Source: Actinomyces lilanjuaniae
Lineage (GTDB): Bacteria > Actinomycetota > Actinomycetes > Actinomycetales > Actinomycetaceae
Assembly (NCBI RefSeq): GCF_003606385.1
Contig: NZ_CP032514.1
Span: 1,984,001-2,048,000 of the forward strand
Length of the DNA: 64,000 nt
Reading direction: 5' to 3'
Shown: positions 53,034 to 61,953 of the stretch, piece by piece
Numbering within the stretch: the stretch's first letter is position 1
Layout: each line of letters opens with the position of its first letter
Notes under the pieces: generated by a model
The model's database searches: none
Seen by the model: only the letters and a program-made list of their open reading frames with translations
Told to the model about the DNA's origin: nothing
Translations under genes and position numbers: made by a program

Positions 53034-54278
53034 ATGTCCGGTATGTCCGAGCCAGCATCCGTCCCTGCCCCGGGCTCAGCCACGTCGCTGACGCGCTCCT
53101 TCGACGCCCTGACCCCGGAGGTCATGCGTGAACGCGGCTCCCTGAAGTGGACCTACTACCCTGGTGACATCATCGGCGCCTGGGTGGCGGAGATGGACCT
53201 GGGCACGGCCCCGGCGGTGGCAGCAGTAATCCAGCGTTGCGCGCAGGAGGGGACTATCGGCTACCTGCCTCCAGAGACCGCGCAGGCTGCCTGCCAGGAG
53301 GTGGCTCGCTACCACCGCGAGGCCTTCGGGTGGGACGTGCCCGCAGAGGAGGTCAGCCTTCTGCCGGACGTGCTGTCAGCTCTCAATGCGGTCATCGCCT
53401 TCCACACCCGGGAGGGGTCTCCCGTCATCGTCCCGACCCCGGCCTACATGCCCTTCCTCAGCATCCCGGGCCACCACGGCCGCGACTGCCTACAGGTCCC
53501 GGCGCTGGAGCGGCGCAACCATGACGGCTCCCCTCGCTGGGAACTGGACCTGGACGGGATCGAGGCCGCCATGCGGCAGGGAGCCGGGCTTCTGGTACTG
53601 TGCAACCCCTGGAACCCTGTGGGGCGGGTCCTGTCCGCCGAGGAGCTCAGCGCCGTCGCCTTCCTGTCCTCACGCTATGGCGTACCCGTGTTCGCCGACG
53701 AGGTCCACGCTCCCCTGGTCCTAGACCCCTCCCTGACCCACATCCCCTACGGCTCCCTACCAGACACGGACCCGGCCCTCACGTACACGGCCACCGCCGT
53801 GTCCAAGGGCTGGAACATCCCGGCGCTTAAGTGCGCCCAGCTGATCGCCTCAGGGCAGGCCCGGGCACGGTGGGAGGCGGACCCCCGCAGCGCGGGACTG
53901 TCGCACAGCGCGTCGCTCCTGGGGGCGCAGGCAGTCCTCGCCGCGCTTCGTGACGGCCAGGACTGGCTAGCACAGGTACGCCGCTACATCCGTACCAACG
54001 CCGAGCTGGTGCGCCAGGGGCTGGACACCGCAGACGGCCTGGAGGTCACCCTTCCGGAGGGGACCTACCTGGCGTGGCTGGACTGCCGCGGCCTGGGGAC
54101 GGACAATCCGGCGCGCTTCTTCCGCCGCCGGGCAGGAGTCGCCATGAACGAGGGCGTGACCTTCGGGGACGCCTGGGACGGCTTCTGCCGCCTCAACCTG
54201 GCCACCGGCCGGGCCATTGAGGCGGAGACCGTCCGCAGGATCGTCACGGCGGCCCGGCAGCGCCCGGTCAGCGCCTGA
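53034..54278 (+). CDS. PatB/MalY-family PLP-dependent aminotransferase (C-S lyase-like)
   Basis: 414 residues, fold-type I. PatB/MalY start LTPEVMRERGSLKWTYYPGDIIGAWVAEMD, then GYLPPETAQAACQEVARYHREAFGW, LCNPWNPVGRVLS, VFADEVHAPLVLDP and PLP lysine K258 in TATAVSKGWNIPALKCAQ; MNEGVTFGDAWDGFCRLNLAT is the C-terminal arginine region. The family cleaves cystathionine or cysteine conjugates. It starts about 100 bases from the divergent gltX; its 3' end overlaps the FAH gene by 11 bases, convergent. Confidence 0.88.
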   Translation: MSGMSEPASVPAPGSATSLTRSFDALTPEVMRERGSLKWTYYPGDIIGAWVAEMDLGTAPAVAAVIQRCAQEGTIGYLPPETAQAACQEVARYHREAFGWDVPAEEVSLLPDVLSALNAVIAFHTREGSPVIVPTPAYMPFLSIPGHHGRDCLQVPALERRNHDGSPRWELDLDGIEAAMRQGAGLLVLCNPWNPVGRVLSAEELSAVAFLSSRYGVPVFADEVHAPLVLDPSLTHIPYGSLPDTDPALTYTATAVSKGWNIPALKCAQLIASGQARARWEADPRSAGLSHSASLLGAQAVLAALRDGQDWLAQVRRYIRTNAELVRQGLDTADGLEVTLPEGTYLAWLDCRGLGTDNPARFFRRRAGVAMNEGVTFGDAWDGFCRLNLATGRAIEAETVRRIVTAARQRPVSA

Positions 54279-55095
54279 CGACCGGGTTGGAGAACGAGCC
54301 GATCCCCTCGACCTCCACCTCCACCCTCTGCCCTGCACGGATCTCACCAACCCCGGCGGGCGTGCCGGTGAGCACCACGTCGCCGGGCAGCAGCGTGAAG
54401 ACAGTGGACACGTAGGAGACGAGCTCGGCGATGCTGCGGACCATGTCCCTGGTCCGTCCCTCCTGGACCAGCACACCGTCCACACGGGCGCGCACCACCG
54501 TGTCCGCCGGGTCGAAGGCAGGCTCACGCCCCGGCTCCGGGACCTCGATCCACGGCCCCAGGGGGCAGGAGGTGTCAAACCCCTTGGCCCGGACCCACTG
54601 GGGCTCGGTGCGCTGGCAGTCACGCGCAGTGACGTCGTTGGCCACCGTGTACCCCAGGACGACGTCGGGCACGTCCTGGACGGAGACGTCCTTGGCTAGG
54701 GTCCGCACCACGACCGCCAGCTCTGCCTCATAGCTGACCTCACTGGTCCACCCCGGAAGGACGACCGGTACGTCAGGACCAATGACGCTCGTGTTGGGCT
54801 TGAGGAAGACGACCGGAGTCTCCGGCGGGCCGGGCTGCCCCATCTCCAGGGCGTGCTCACGGTAGTTGCTCCCGACACCAACCACCTTGGAACGGGGGAT
54901 GACCGGGGAGAGAAGACGGGCGTCGCGCAGCTCCACCACCTCCCCCGTAGCCTCCGGCAGGGAGAACAACGGGTCCCCCCTGAGGACCAGGAGGTGGCCG
55001 TCACAGTCCCCGGAGGGAGTGGTCTCAGTGTCCGGAACTCCCTGGACGATGCCGTAACGCGGCTCGTCACCGGTAGAGAAGCGCGCAATCCTCAT
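54268..55095 (-). CDS. fumarylacetoacetate hydrolase (FAH) family protein
   Basis: 275 residues. VVGVGSNYREHALEMG, PETPVVFLKPNTSVIGP, SYEAELAVVVRTLAKDVS, VLGYTVANDVTARDCQR, AKGFDTSCPLGPWI and VLTGTPAGVGEIRAGQRVEVEVEGIGSFSNPV follow the FAH barrel with its acidic metal site (E..E..D). Members hydrolyse or decarboxylate beta-diketo acids such as oxaloacetate. The conserved position next to gltX in many actinobacteria suggests a housekeeping role; the substrate is unknown. Confidence 0.9.
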   Translation of the reverse strand: MRIARFSTGDEPRYGIVQGVPDTETTPSGDCDGHLLVLRGDPLFSLPEATGEVVELRDARLLSPVIPRSKVVGVGSNYREHALEMGQPGPPETPVVFLKPNTSVIGPDVPVVLPGWTSEVSYEAELAVVVRTLAKDVSVQDVPDVVLGYTVANDVTARDCQRTEPQWVRAKGFDTSCPLGPWIEVPEPGREPAFDPADTVVRARVDGVLVQEGRTRDMVRSIAELVSYVSTVFTLLPGDVVLTGTPAGVGEIRAGQRVEVEVEGIGSFSNPVVRR

Positions 55096-55151
55096 AGGGA
55101 GAGCCTAAGGCCTGCCAGGAGGCTGCCTGCCCCATCCCACCTGGTGGTGTT

Positions 55152-55167
55152 GTCGGCAGGTGCCGAC
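55152..55167 (-). terminator. hairpin after first AGCS gene
   Basis: GTCGGCA-GG-TGCCGAC is a perfect 7-bp stem between the AGCS stop (55211) and the FAH start (55095), both on the minus strand; it may separate the two units. Confidence 0.45.
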
Positions 55168-55210
55168 TGCCCCTGCCGGAGCCACGGGCAACCTGCTACG
55201 GTCACGTGGG

Positions 55211-56744
55211 TCAGGCCTTGTCCTCGGGCTGCGCCGTCGCCAGCGACTCCGGCACGTTGTCCGGGGTGGACCACACCTGGCCCGGAAGGACTCCGGGCAG
55301 ATGGGGGTTGCTTGTGGACACGAAGCGGATCTGCCTGGCCTGCCCCTGACGTACCGCCGCGTTCTGGGCCTCCCAGTCCCGCAGCGCCCCAAAGGCCCAC
55401 CGTCCCAGGAGGATGACGGCGACGATGTTGATGACGGCCATAACCCCCATGGCGATGTCCGACAGGTTCCACACAAGCTCCAGGCTGGCCACAGAGCCAC
55501 TGAACGTGGCCACCACGATCATGGACCTCAGGAACAGGTGACCGGAGGTGCGCGAGCCCCGACGTAGGAAGTCGACGTTGATCTCGGCGTAGGTGTAGTT
55601 ACCCAGGAGGGAGGAGTAGGCGAACACGAAGATGACGACCGCCATGAGCCCCTCGGCCCACGGGCCCAGGACGGCCGCGACCGACTGGGCTGTCAGGGTG
55701 TTGGCGTTGAGTGTGTCCGCCACCGCGGGGTCAGGGCTGTAGACCCCTGACAGCAGCACGATGAGGGCAGTAGCCGTGCACACGACCATGGTGTCCATGA
55801 ACACCCCGAAGGACTGGATGAAGCCCTGGTTGACCGGATGAGGAGTCGAGGCGGTAGCAGCGGCGTTGGGTACCGACCCCTCCCCCGCCTCGTTGGAGAA
55901 CAGGCCCCGCTTCACCCCGTTGATCACCGCTGCGGTAATACCACCCGCCGTGCCGTAGAAGGCCTCCTGCAGGCCGAAGGCACCCTGGAGGATCATGCTG
56001 AACGCCCCCGGAATGGCCCGGATGTTGACAAGGAGGATCACCACGGCAAGCACCGCGTACAGCAGCGCCATGACCGGGGCCACCCACTCGGTGATACGGG
56101 CCACGCGTCGAATCCCCGGAAGACGACCGGGCCGGTGATCGCGACCAGGACCACGGCGGTCAGCCACCTGTTGACCCCGAAGGTCCCCTCCAGCGCGCCA
56201 GAGATGGCGTTGGCCTGGGTGGCCTCGTAGGCGAAGCCAAAGACGAAGGTAATGATGACGGCAAAGACCGACCCCAGAACCTCGACCCCAGCCCCCGGGA
56301 GATGTAGTAGGCAGGACCGCCCCGGAAGGTTCCGTCGGGGCTGGCGACCTTGTACATCTGGGCCAGGGTGGACTCGACGAACCCTGTCGCCATTCCCACC
56401 AGGGCCACGACCCACATCCAGAACACCGCACCGGGACCGCCCAGCGTGATAGCGATGGCGACACCGACGATGTTGCCCGTCCCCACCCGGGAGGCCAGCC
56501 CGACGGTGAAGGCCTGGAAGGCGGAGATACCACCCGCGGTGTTGCTGCGGGATCTGGCGATGGTCGCGATCATGCGCCCGAAGAGACGCAGCTGGACACA
56601 ACGCGTGCCCACGGTGAAGTAGATACCTGCAGCGAGGAGCAGCCACGCCAGGACCTGGGTGTAGAACCGGTCGCTGACATCAGCCAGGAAGGCAGTAGGC
56701 GCGTCAAGGACGCTGGCGCTGACGACGAACTGGCCACAGGGCAT
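55211..56744 (-). CDS. AGCS-family sodium:amino acid symporter 1 (frameshifts in sequence)
   Basis: Fourth in transcription order of four tandem AGCS (alanine/glycine:cation symporter) genes. From ATG 56744: YFTVGTRCVQLRLFGRM, VGLASRVGTGNIVGVAIAITLGGPGAVFWMW and GTFRGGPAYYISRGLGSRFWG. Then the frame breaks at 56272-56275 (CCCC for five) and again at 56114-56117 (CCCC for five), after which RRVARITEWVAPVMALLYAVLAV continues through GLFSNEAGEGSVPNAAATAS and TATALIVLLSG to the stop at 55211. About 511 residues when repaired. The tail ends in the conserved NPHLPGVLPGQVW motif shared with the neighbours. Substrate is probably alanine or glycine. Confidence 0.9.
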
Positions 56745-57053
56745 GGTGCCTCCAGGGGTGCCGGCACGCGCACCCGACCCACCTAGCAGCCGAGACAGCC
56801 GATCCCCGTAGGAGAAGAGGCCCTGGCACCGGGGAGGTCGGGCAGGACAGTCCCCGGTCGTCCCGGAACCAGCGAGGCGGGAGCAGGTGGAACGTGATGT
56901 GGACGAAGATCCCGGGAGGATAGAAGAGTGCCTGTTTCGTCCTCGTAACGTCTCCGTGCGGCGGTCTCGGGAAGAGACGGCAGGAGCTCGTCCCCCAGTC
57001 GGCTGCCCCCAGCACCAGGGCTCTAAGACGGTACCCCAGGCTGGCCCGCGCCC
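56745..57053. other. 309-base intergenic region between AGCS 1 and AGCS 2
   Basis: No gene or RNA family is visible. I looked on the minus strand for the conserved GGAGAG and CACCGAAGG-type elements of a glycine riboswitch, which often precede AGCS genes, and did not find them. GC-rich short hairpins only. Confidence 0.4.
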
Positions 57054-58580
57054 CTAGTCAGCCTGAGGTACCACCGGGCTCCTACTGCCCTGGCCCTGTG
57101 CTGCCAGGGGCCACGCACCAGTGGTGAGAGGTGCAGGCAAGTAGGGGGAGTCGGCATGGAACTCGGGCTGCGTCAGGACCGCCGGACCAGGCACGTCTTC
57201 GCTCCTCCCCGGGGACGGCCCGACAATCCGGGCGCCGCGCTGAGCCTCCCAGTCCCGCAGCGCACCGACGACCCACCGCCCCAGCAGAGCCAGGGCGGTC
57301 AGGTTGAGGATGGCACCCATCCCCAGAAGGACGTCCGCCAGTGTCCACACGGTGGTCAGAGGCTGGACCGCTCCCAGGGCGCCACAGCACACGGCGGCGA
57401 CCTGAAGGCAGTAGGAGGCCAGGGGGGAGCGTGTGAGGTAGTCCAGGCAGACCTGGGCGTAGGAGAAGGCTCCGATGATCGTGGTGTAGGCCAGGACCAT
57501 GACCAGGACCGCCATAGGCCACCGAGTCCACTCCCCCACCAGCCCGGCCACGGCGTCCTGTGTCAGGTGCCCAGCGGCGTCGTCACTGGTCGCTCCCGCG
57601 ATGTCAACGCGCCGCCCGGCCACGAGGATGACCAGGGCGGTCGCCGTGCAGACCACGAGCGTGTCCACGACGACGCCGAAGGCCTGGATAAGACCCTGCT
57701 GGACCGGGTGGGAGACGGTTGCCGACCCTGCGGCACACGCGGAGCCTCCCAGGCCCGCCTCGTTGGAGAACAGTCCTCGGCGCACACCGTTGAGGACGGC
57801 GGCCATGATCCCGCCGGCCACTCCCGCCAGCCCGGGACGCAGGCCCAGGGCGTGGGCAAAGATCGAGCGCAGGGCCTCCCAGGCCTCACCGGGGTGCGTC
57901 AACAGGATCACCAGGACGAGCAGGAGGTAGGACAGGGCCATAAACGGGGCCAGGTACTCAGCCACCCGGGCCATGGCACGCAGACCTCCCAGCAGGACGG
58001 GTGCCGTCAGGGCCGTGACCAGGAGCGCGCCGACCCAGGCGGGCAGGCCGCTGGCAGCACCCAGGGAGGCGGTGATGGCGTTGGCCTGCACCATGGGCAT
58101 GGCCAGACCGTTGGCGACCATGAACACGACCGCGAAGATCCCGCCCATGACCGGCAGCCCCAGCCCCAGCGACATGTAGTGGGCCGGGCCTCCACGGAAC
58201 GTCCCGTCGCCACGGCGCACCTTGAAGACCTGCGCCAGGGTGGACTCGGCAAAAGCGGTGGCCGTGCCGAGGACAGCTACCAGCCACATCCACAGAACCG
58301 CGCCCGGACCTCCCCAGGCCAGGGCCAGTGCCACCCCCACGATGTTGCCGGTGCCCACCCGGCAGGCCAGCCCTATGGCGAAGGCCTGGAAGGAGGAGAT
58401 ACCGCCTTGCGCCCCTGACCGTGATCCCGCCACAGCACCGGCGATACTGCCCGCGTGCCGCAGCTGGACCGCCCGGGTACGGACGGTGAAGTACAGGCCC
58501 ACGGCCAGCAGCAGCCACACGAGCACCGTGGAGAAGAGGAGGTCGGAGGTACTGGTCAGGAACGACTGAAGAGCAGACAT
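57054..58580 (-). CDS. AGCS-family sodium:amino acid symporter 2 (divergent paralogue)
   Basis: 508 residues with about 11-12 helices. FQAFAIGLACRVGTGNIVGVALALAWGGPGAV and GTFRGGPAHYMSLGLGLP keep the family frame, but motifs that are constant in the other three copies have changed: LWMWLVAVLGTAT for FWMWVVALVGMAT, and GLGGSACAAGSATVSHPVQQ in place of GxGxxPNAAxTA, the segment near the cation/substrate site. The ATG at 58580 has AGGAGA four bases upstream. It may carry a different amino acid. The C-terminal motif is degenerate (SPYLPAPLTTGAW). Confidence 0.9.
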   Translation of the reverse strand: MSALQSFLTSTSDLLFSTVLVWLLLAVGLYFTVRTRAVQLRHAGSIAGAVAGSRSGAQGGISSFQAFAIGLACRVGTGNIVGVALALAWGGPGAVLWMWLVAVLGTATAFAESTLAQVFKVRRGDGTFRGGPAHYMSLGLGLPVMGGIFAVVFMVANGLAMPMVQANAITASLGAASGLPAWVGALLVTALTAPVLLGGLRAMARVAEYLAPFMALSYLLLVLVILLTHPGEAWEALRSIFAHALGLRPGLAGVAGGIMAAVLNGVRRGLFSNEAGLGGSACAAGSATVSHPVQQGLIQAFGVVVDTLVVCTATALVILVAGRRVDIAGATSDDAAGHLTQDAVAGLVGEWTRWPMAVLVMVLAYTTIIGAFSYAQVCLDYLTRSPLASYCLQVAAVCCGALGAVQPLTTVWTLADVLLGMGAILNLTALALLGRWVVGALRDWEAQRGARIVGPSPGRSEDVPGPAVLTQPEFHADSPYLPAPLTTGAWPLAAQGQGSRSPVVPQAD

Positions 58581-58720
58581 GATTCTCCTGGTTCTTCCGA
58601 GTGGGCTCTCCCGAAGCGGTCCCCGGGTCGTAACGGTGGCTACCAGGCCTCAGGAGCAGTGGCGCGGCTGGTGGTCCTGCGGTCCAGTCGGCAGGCCCTG
58701 CGCGCCATGAGGACCGGGGC

Positions 58721-60244
58721 CTACCGGAGGGGGACCTCGGCCCCCGGCTCCTCAGGCTCCCAGACACCCTCGACGACGTCACCGGGCAGGTAAGGGTTGG
58801 CGTGCCCGGAGAACACCGGGTCCCGGCCCTGCCGACGCTGGGCCTCGAAGTCGCGCAGCGCCCCCAGTGCCCAGGGCGCCAGCCACACGATAACCACCAG
58901 GTTGAGCAGGCCGAGCAGCCCCAGGGCGATGTCAGTCAGCGCCCACACCACGGGCAGTGTCAGCACGCACCCGGTAAAGGCCGCAGCAGTCAGCAGCACG
59001 CCAAAGGCCTGCTCGGCACGGTGCTGGCCGCCCAGGAAGTTGACATTGACCTGGGAGTAGGAGTAGCAGCCCAGGACGGTAGAGAAGACGAGGACGAAGA
59101 TGAGCACCACCATGGGCCAGGTCGTCCACGACCCCAGGTGCTCCACCACGGCCTGCTGGGTCAGGACCGCCCCCACGAGGGAGTCGTTGCCAGGCTGGTA
59201 GGTGTCGGTGGCCAGGAGGATCAGCAGCCCGGTCGCCGTACACACCACGACCGTGTCCACGAAGACCCCGAAGCCCTGGATGAGCCCCTGCCGCACCGGG
59301 TGGGAGACCGTGGCCGTGCCGGCGGCGTTAGGCACGGTCCCCAGGCCGGCCTCGTTAGAGAACAGGCCGCGGCGCACACCGTTGACGAGCGCGGCGACCA
59401 TGCCACCTGCGGTCCCGAACAGTGCCTGGTCGGCCCCGAAGGCGCCGCGCACGACAGAGACGAGCACCCCCGGGACCTCAGCGATATTGGCCACGATGAC
59501 CACGAGGGCGACGACGACGTAGATCAGCGCCATGACCGGGGACAGCCACTCGGTCACCCGTGCCACGGACCTCAGCCCGCCCAGGACCACGGGACCGGTG
59601 AGCAGCACCAGGCAGACCCCGACCATCCACGGCTGGACGGAGGGCACGGTCGCGCTGACCACCCCCGCCAGGGCGTTGGTCTGGACCATGACCACGGTGC
59701 CGCCCACCGAGACGATGCACATGACCGCGAAGACGCTGCCTAGGAGCCGAGAGCCCAGGCCGTTCTTCATGTAGTAGGCGGGCCCGCCCCGGAAGGTGAA
59801 GTCGCGTCCCCTCTCCTTGAAGACCTGGGCCAGCGTGGACTCGGTGAAGCCCGTGGCCATGCCGATGACGGCCACCACCCACATCCAGAACAAGGCACCC
59901 GGCCCTCCGGCGACGACGGCGATCGCCACCCCGGCGATGTTGCCGATGCCCACCCGGGCCGCCAGTCCGACGGCGAAGGCCTGGAAGGAGGAGATCCCTC
60001 CGCGCGCACCCGTGCGCGAGCGCACCACGGAGGCCAGCATGGTGCCCCAGTGACGCACCTGGACGCCGCGGGTGCGCACGGTGAGGTAGATGCCTGCCCC
60101 CACCAGGAGGACCGCCAGGACGTAGGTGTAGAAGGTGTCGCTGACCAGCTCGAGGACGGTGGCAACCTGCTCCTCCAGGTTCACCGGCTCCTCGGCCTGG
60201 GCCGCCAGGGCCGGGGCCAGGACGTTGGGAAGGGCTCGTGTCAC
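58721..60244 (-). CDS. AGCS-family sodium:amino acid symporter 3
   Basis: 507 residues; GTG 60244 has AAAGGAG eight bases upstream. YLTVRTRGVQVRHWG, VGLAARVGIGNIAGVAIAVVAGGPGALFWMW, ESTLAQVFKERGRDFTFRGGPAYYMKNGLG, GLFSNEAGLGTVPNAAGTATVSHPVRQGLIQGFGVF and TGLLILLATDTY are all standard AGCS features. The C-terminal NPYLPGDVVEGVW is conserved. A roughly 30-residue N-terminal amphipathic stretch (QAEEPVNLEEQVATVLELV) precedes the first helix. Confidence 0.92.
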   Translation of the reverse strand: MTRALPNVLAPALAAQAEEPVNLEEQVATVLELVSDTFYTYVLAVLLVGAGIYLTVRTRGVQVRHWGTMLASVVRSRTGARGGISSFQAFAVGLAARVGIGNIAGVAIAVVAGGPGALFWMWVVAVIGMATGFTESTLAQVFKERGRDFTFRGGPAYYMKNGLGSRLLGSVFAVMCIVSVGGTVVMVQTNALAGVVSATVPSVQPWMVGVCLVLLTGPVVLGGLRSVARVTEWLSPVMALIYVVVALVVIVANIAEVPGVLVSVVRGAFGADQALFGTAGGMVAALVNGVRRGLFSNEAGLGTVPNAAGTATVSHPVRQGLIQGFGVFVDTVVVCTATGLLILLATDTYQPGNDSLVGAVLTQQAVVEHLGSWTTWPMVVLIFVLVFSTVLGCYSYSQVNVNFLGGQHRAEQAFGVLLTAAAFTGCVLTLPVVWALTDIALGLLGLLNLVVIVWLAPWALGALRDFEAQRRQGRDPVFSGHANPYLPGDVVEGVWEPEEPGAEVPLR

Positions 60245-60296
60245 GGTCGAGGCTCCTTTCTTCTGTCTGCTGTGTCTGCTGCGGTGGCAGGGGGGC

Positions 60297-61793
60297 CTAC
60301 CGGGAGTGCTGCGCAGCGTCGTCGGCTGATGCCTCGTCCCACACGTCCCCAGGGAGGGGGCCGGGCAGGTAGGGGTTGTCCCTGGCGACGAGAACGGGGA
60401 CGGCTACGCCCGCGCGCTTCTGCGCCTCCCAGTCCCTCAGCGCTCCCAGGCCCCAGCCCGACAGGGCGAGGAGGGCGACGAGGTTGGTCACTGTCATGAC
60501 CGCCATGGCGATGTCAACGGCGTTCCACACCACCTCCAGGGAGAGCAAAGCGCCCACCGTGGCGGACAGGACCGACAGCAGCCGCACCGCCCACGTGGCC
60601 CATCTCCTGCCCCCGGTCAGGAAGGACATGTTGGTGTCGGAGTAGACATAGGCGGCAATGATCGAGGAGTAGGCGAGCACGAAGACCAGCACAGCCATGG
60701 GCAGTACCGTCCAGGCTCCCAGCTCGTGGGCGACCGCCATCGTCGTGAGGGAGGAGGGGTCCGCTCCCGGTGCCTCCCACACCTGCGGGCCCGCGATGAG
60801 GATGACGAAGGCGGTGGCGGTGCACACCACGATCGTGTCGATGAACACGCCCAGGGACTGGATGAGGCCCTGGTGGACGGGGTGAGTGACCGTGGCCGTG
60901 GCAGCGGCGTTGGGAGCAGTGCCCTGGCCTGCCTCGTTGGAGAACAGCCCCCGCCTGGTGCCGTTGATGACTGCGGCCAGGATCCCGCCGCCCAGGCCGC
61001 CTACCAGGGGGCGGGGCGAGAAGGCGGAGGTGATGATCTCCCCGATGACGGTGAAGAACTGGCCAAGGTTGGCCAGACAGATGATGAGCACCATAACGAT
61101 GTAGACCAGCGCCATGACCGGAGCCATCCACTCGGTGACACGAGCCACGGCCCGAACGCCGCCAAGCACCACCATGGCGGTGAAGACGAGGACGAGGGCG
61201 GCGATGACCAACTGGGCGGCACTGAGGCCGCCCAGGCCAGGAAGCGCCGAGCCGCCCGGCCCCACCGCTGACAGCAGCGTGCCAGCGATGGCGTTGGACT
61301 GCACCGAGGTGATGACAAAGCCACAGGTGACCACTGTGATGACCGCGTAGACGCCAGCCAGGACCCGGTTTCTCATCCCTCGGGCCATGTAGAAGGCGGG
61401 CCCGCCGCGGAAGGAGCCGTCGGGGTCGCGCACCTTGAACAGCTGGGCCAGGGTCGCCTCGAAGAAGGCGGTGGCCATGCCGACCAGGGCCACCACCCAC
61501 ATCCAGAACACGGCGCCCGGCCCTCCCAGCAGCAGGGCGGCGGCGACGCCGAAGATGTTGCCTACCCCGACCCGTGCGGCCAGGGAGATGGCGAAGGCCT
61601 GGAAGGAGGAGATTCCCCCGTGCGCGCCTGAGCGAGAGCCGAGGACCTGGCGCAGCATGCTGCCCAGGTGGCGGACCTGGACCACACGGGTACGCACGGT
61701 GAGAACCAGCCCGGTACCGATGAGGACCCACATGGTGACGTGAAGGGTCACCCAGTCGGCAACAGCCTGGAGGTCAGCAGCAAGAGCATCCAT
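60297..61793 (-). CDS. AGCS-family sodium:amino acid symporter 4
   Basis: 498 residues from ATG 61793; the frame extends 17 codons upstream without family character. First gene of the tandem array in transcription order. VLTVRTRVVQVRHLG, ISLAARVGVGNIFGVAAALLLGGPGAVFWMWVVALVGMAT, DGSFRGGPAFYMARGMRNRVL, GLFSNEAGQGTAPNAAATATVTHPVHQGLIQSLG and ATAFVILIAGPQ are typical. The C-terminal NPYLPGPLPGDVW motif is present. The 160 bases between it and the divergent helicase hold both promoters; I see no clear elements. Confidence 0.92.
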   Translation of the reverse strand: MDALAADLQAVADWVTLHVTMWVLIGTGLVLTVRTRVVQVRHLGSMLRQVLGSRSGAHGGISSFQAFAISLAARVGVGNIFGVAAALLLGGPGAVFWMWVVALVGMATAFFEATLAQLFKVRDPDGSFRGGPAFYMARGMRNRVLAGVYAVITVVTCGFVITSVQSNAIAGTLLSAVGPGGSALPGLGGLSAAQLVIAALVLVFTAMVVLGGVRAVARVTEWMAPVMALVYIVMVLIICLANLGQFFTVIGEIITSAFSPRPLVGGLGGGILAAVINGTRRGLFSNEAGQGTAPNAAATATVTHPVHQGLIQSLGVFIDTIVVCTATAFVILIAGPQVWEAPGADPSSLTTMAVAHELGAWTVLPMAVLVFVLAYSSIIAAYVYSDTNMSFLTGGRRWATWAVRLLSVLSATVGALLSLEVVWNAVDIAMAVMTVTNLVALLALSGWGLGALRDWEAQKRAGVAVPVLVARDNPYLPGPLPGDVWDEASADDAAQHSR

Positions 61794-61953
61794 GAGACAC
61801 GTAGGCCTTCCGGGTCGCGGCAGGGTACCGGCGCATGCTCTCACACCGGGTCAGGCCTAAGGAAACGCGACGGTCACGTCCTGGACGGGCCAGGGCCGTC
61901 ACGGACCACCGCTGCTCACAAGGGCCAGTCAGGTCCCGTGAGACGATACTGGC

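Noticed and set aside
56745..57053. Glycine riboswitch before AGCS genes or gcvT-like gene
   Set aside because: The conserved riboswitch elements were not found in 56745-57053, 58581-58720, 61794-61953 or 19877-20160.
57156..59743. Plus-strand frames of 420 and 313 codons opposite AGCS genes
   Set aside because: Gln/His/Asp-rich shadows repeated over each AGCS copy because the copies are homologous.
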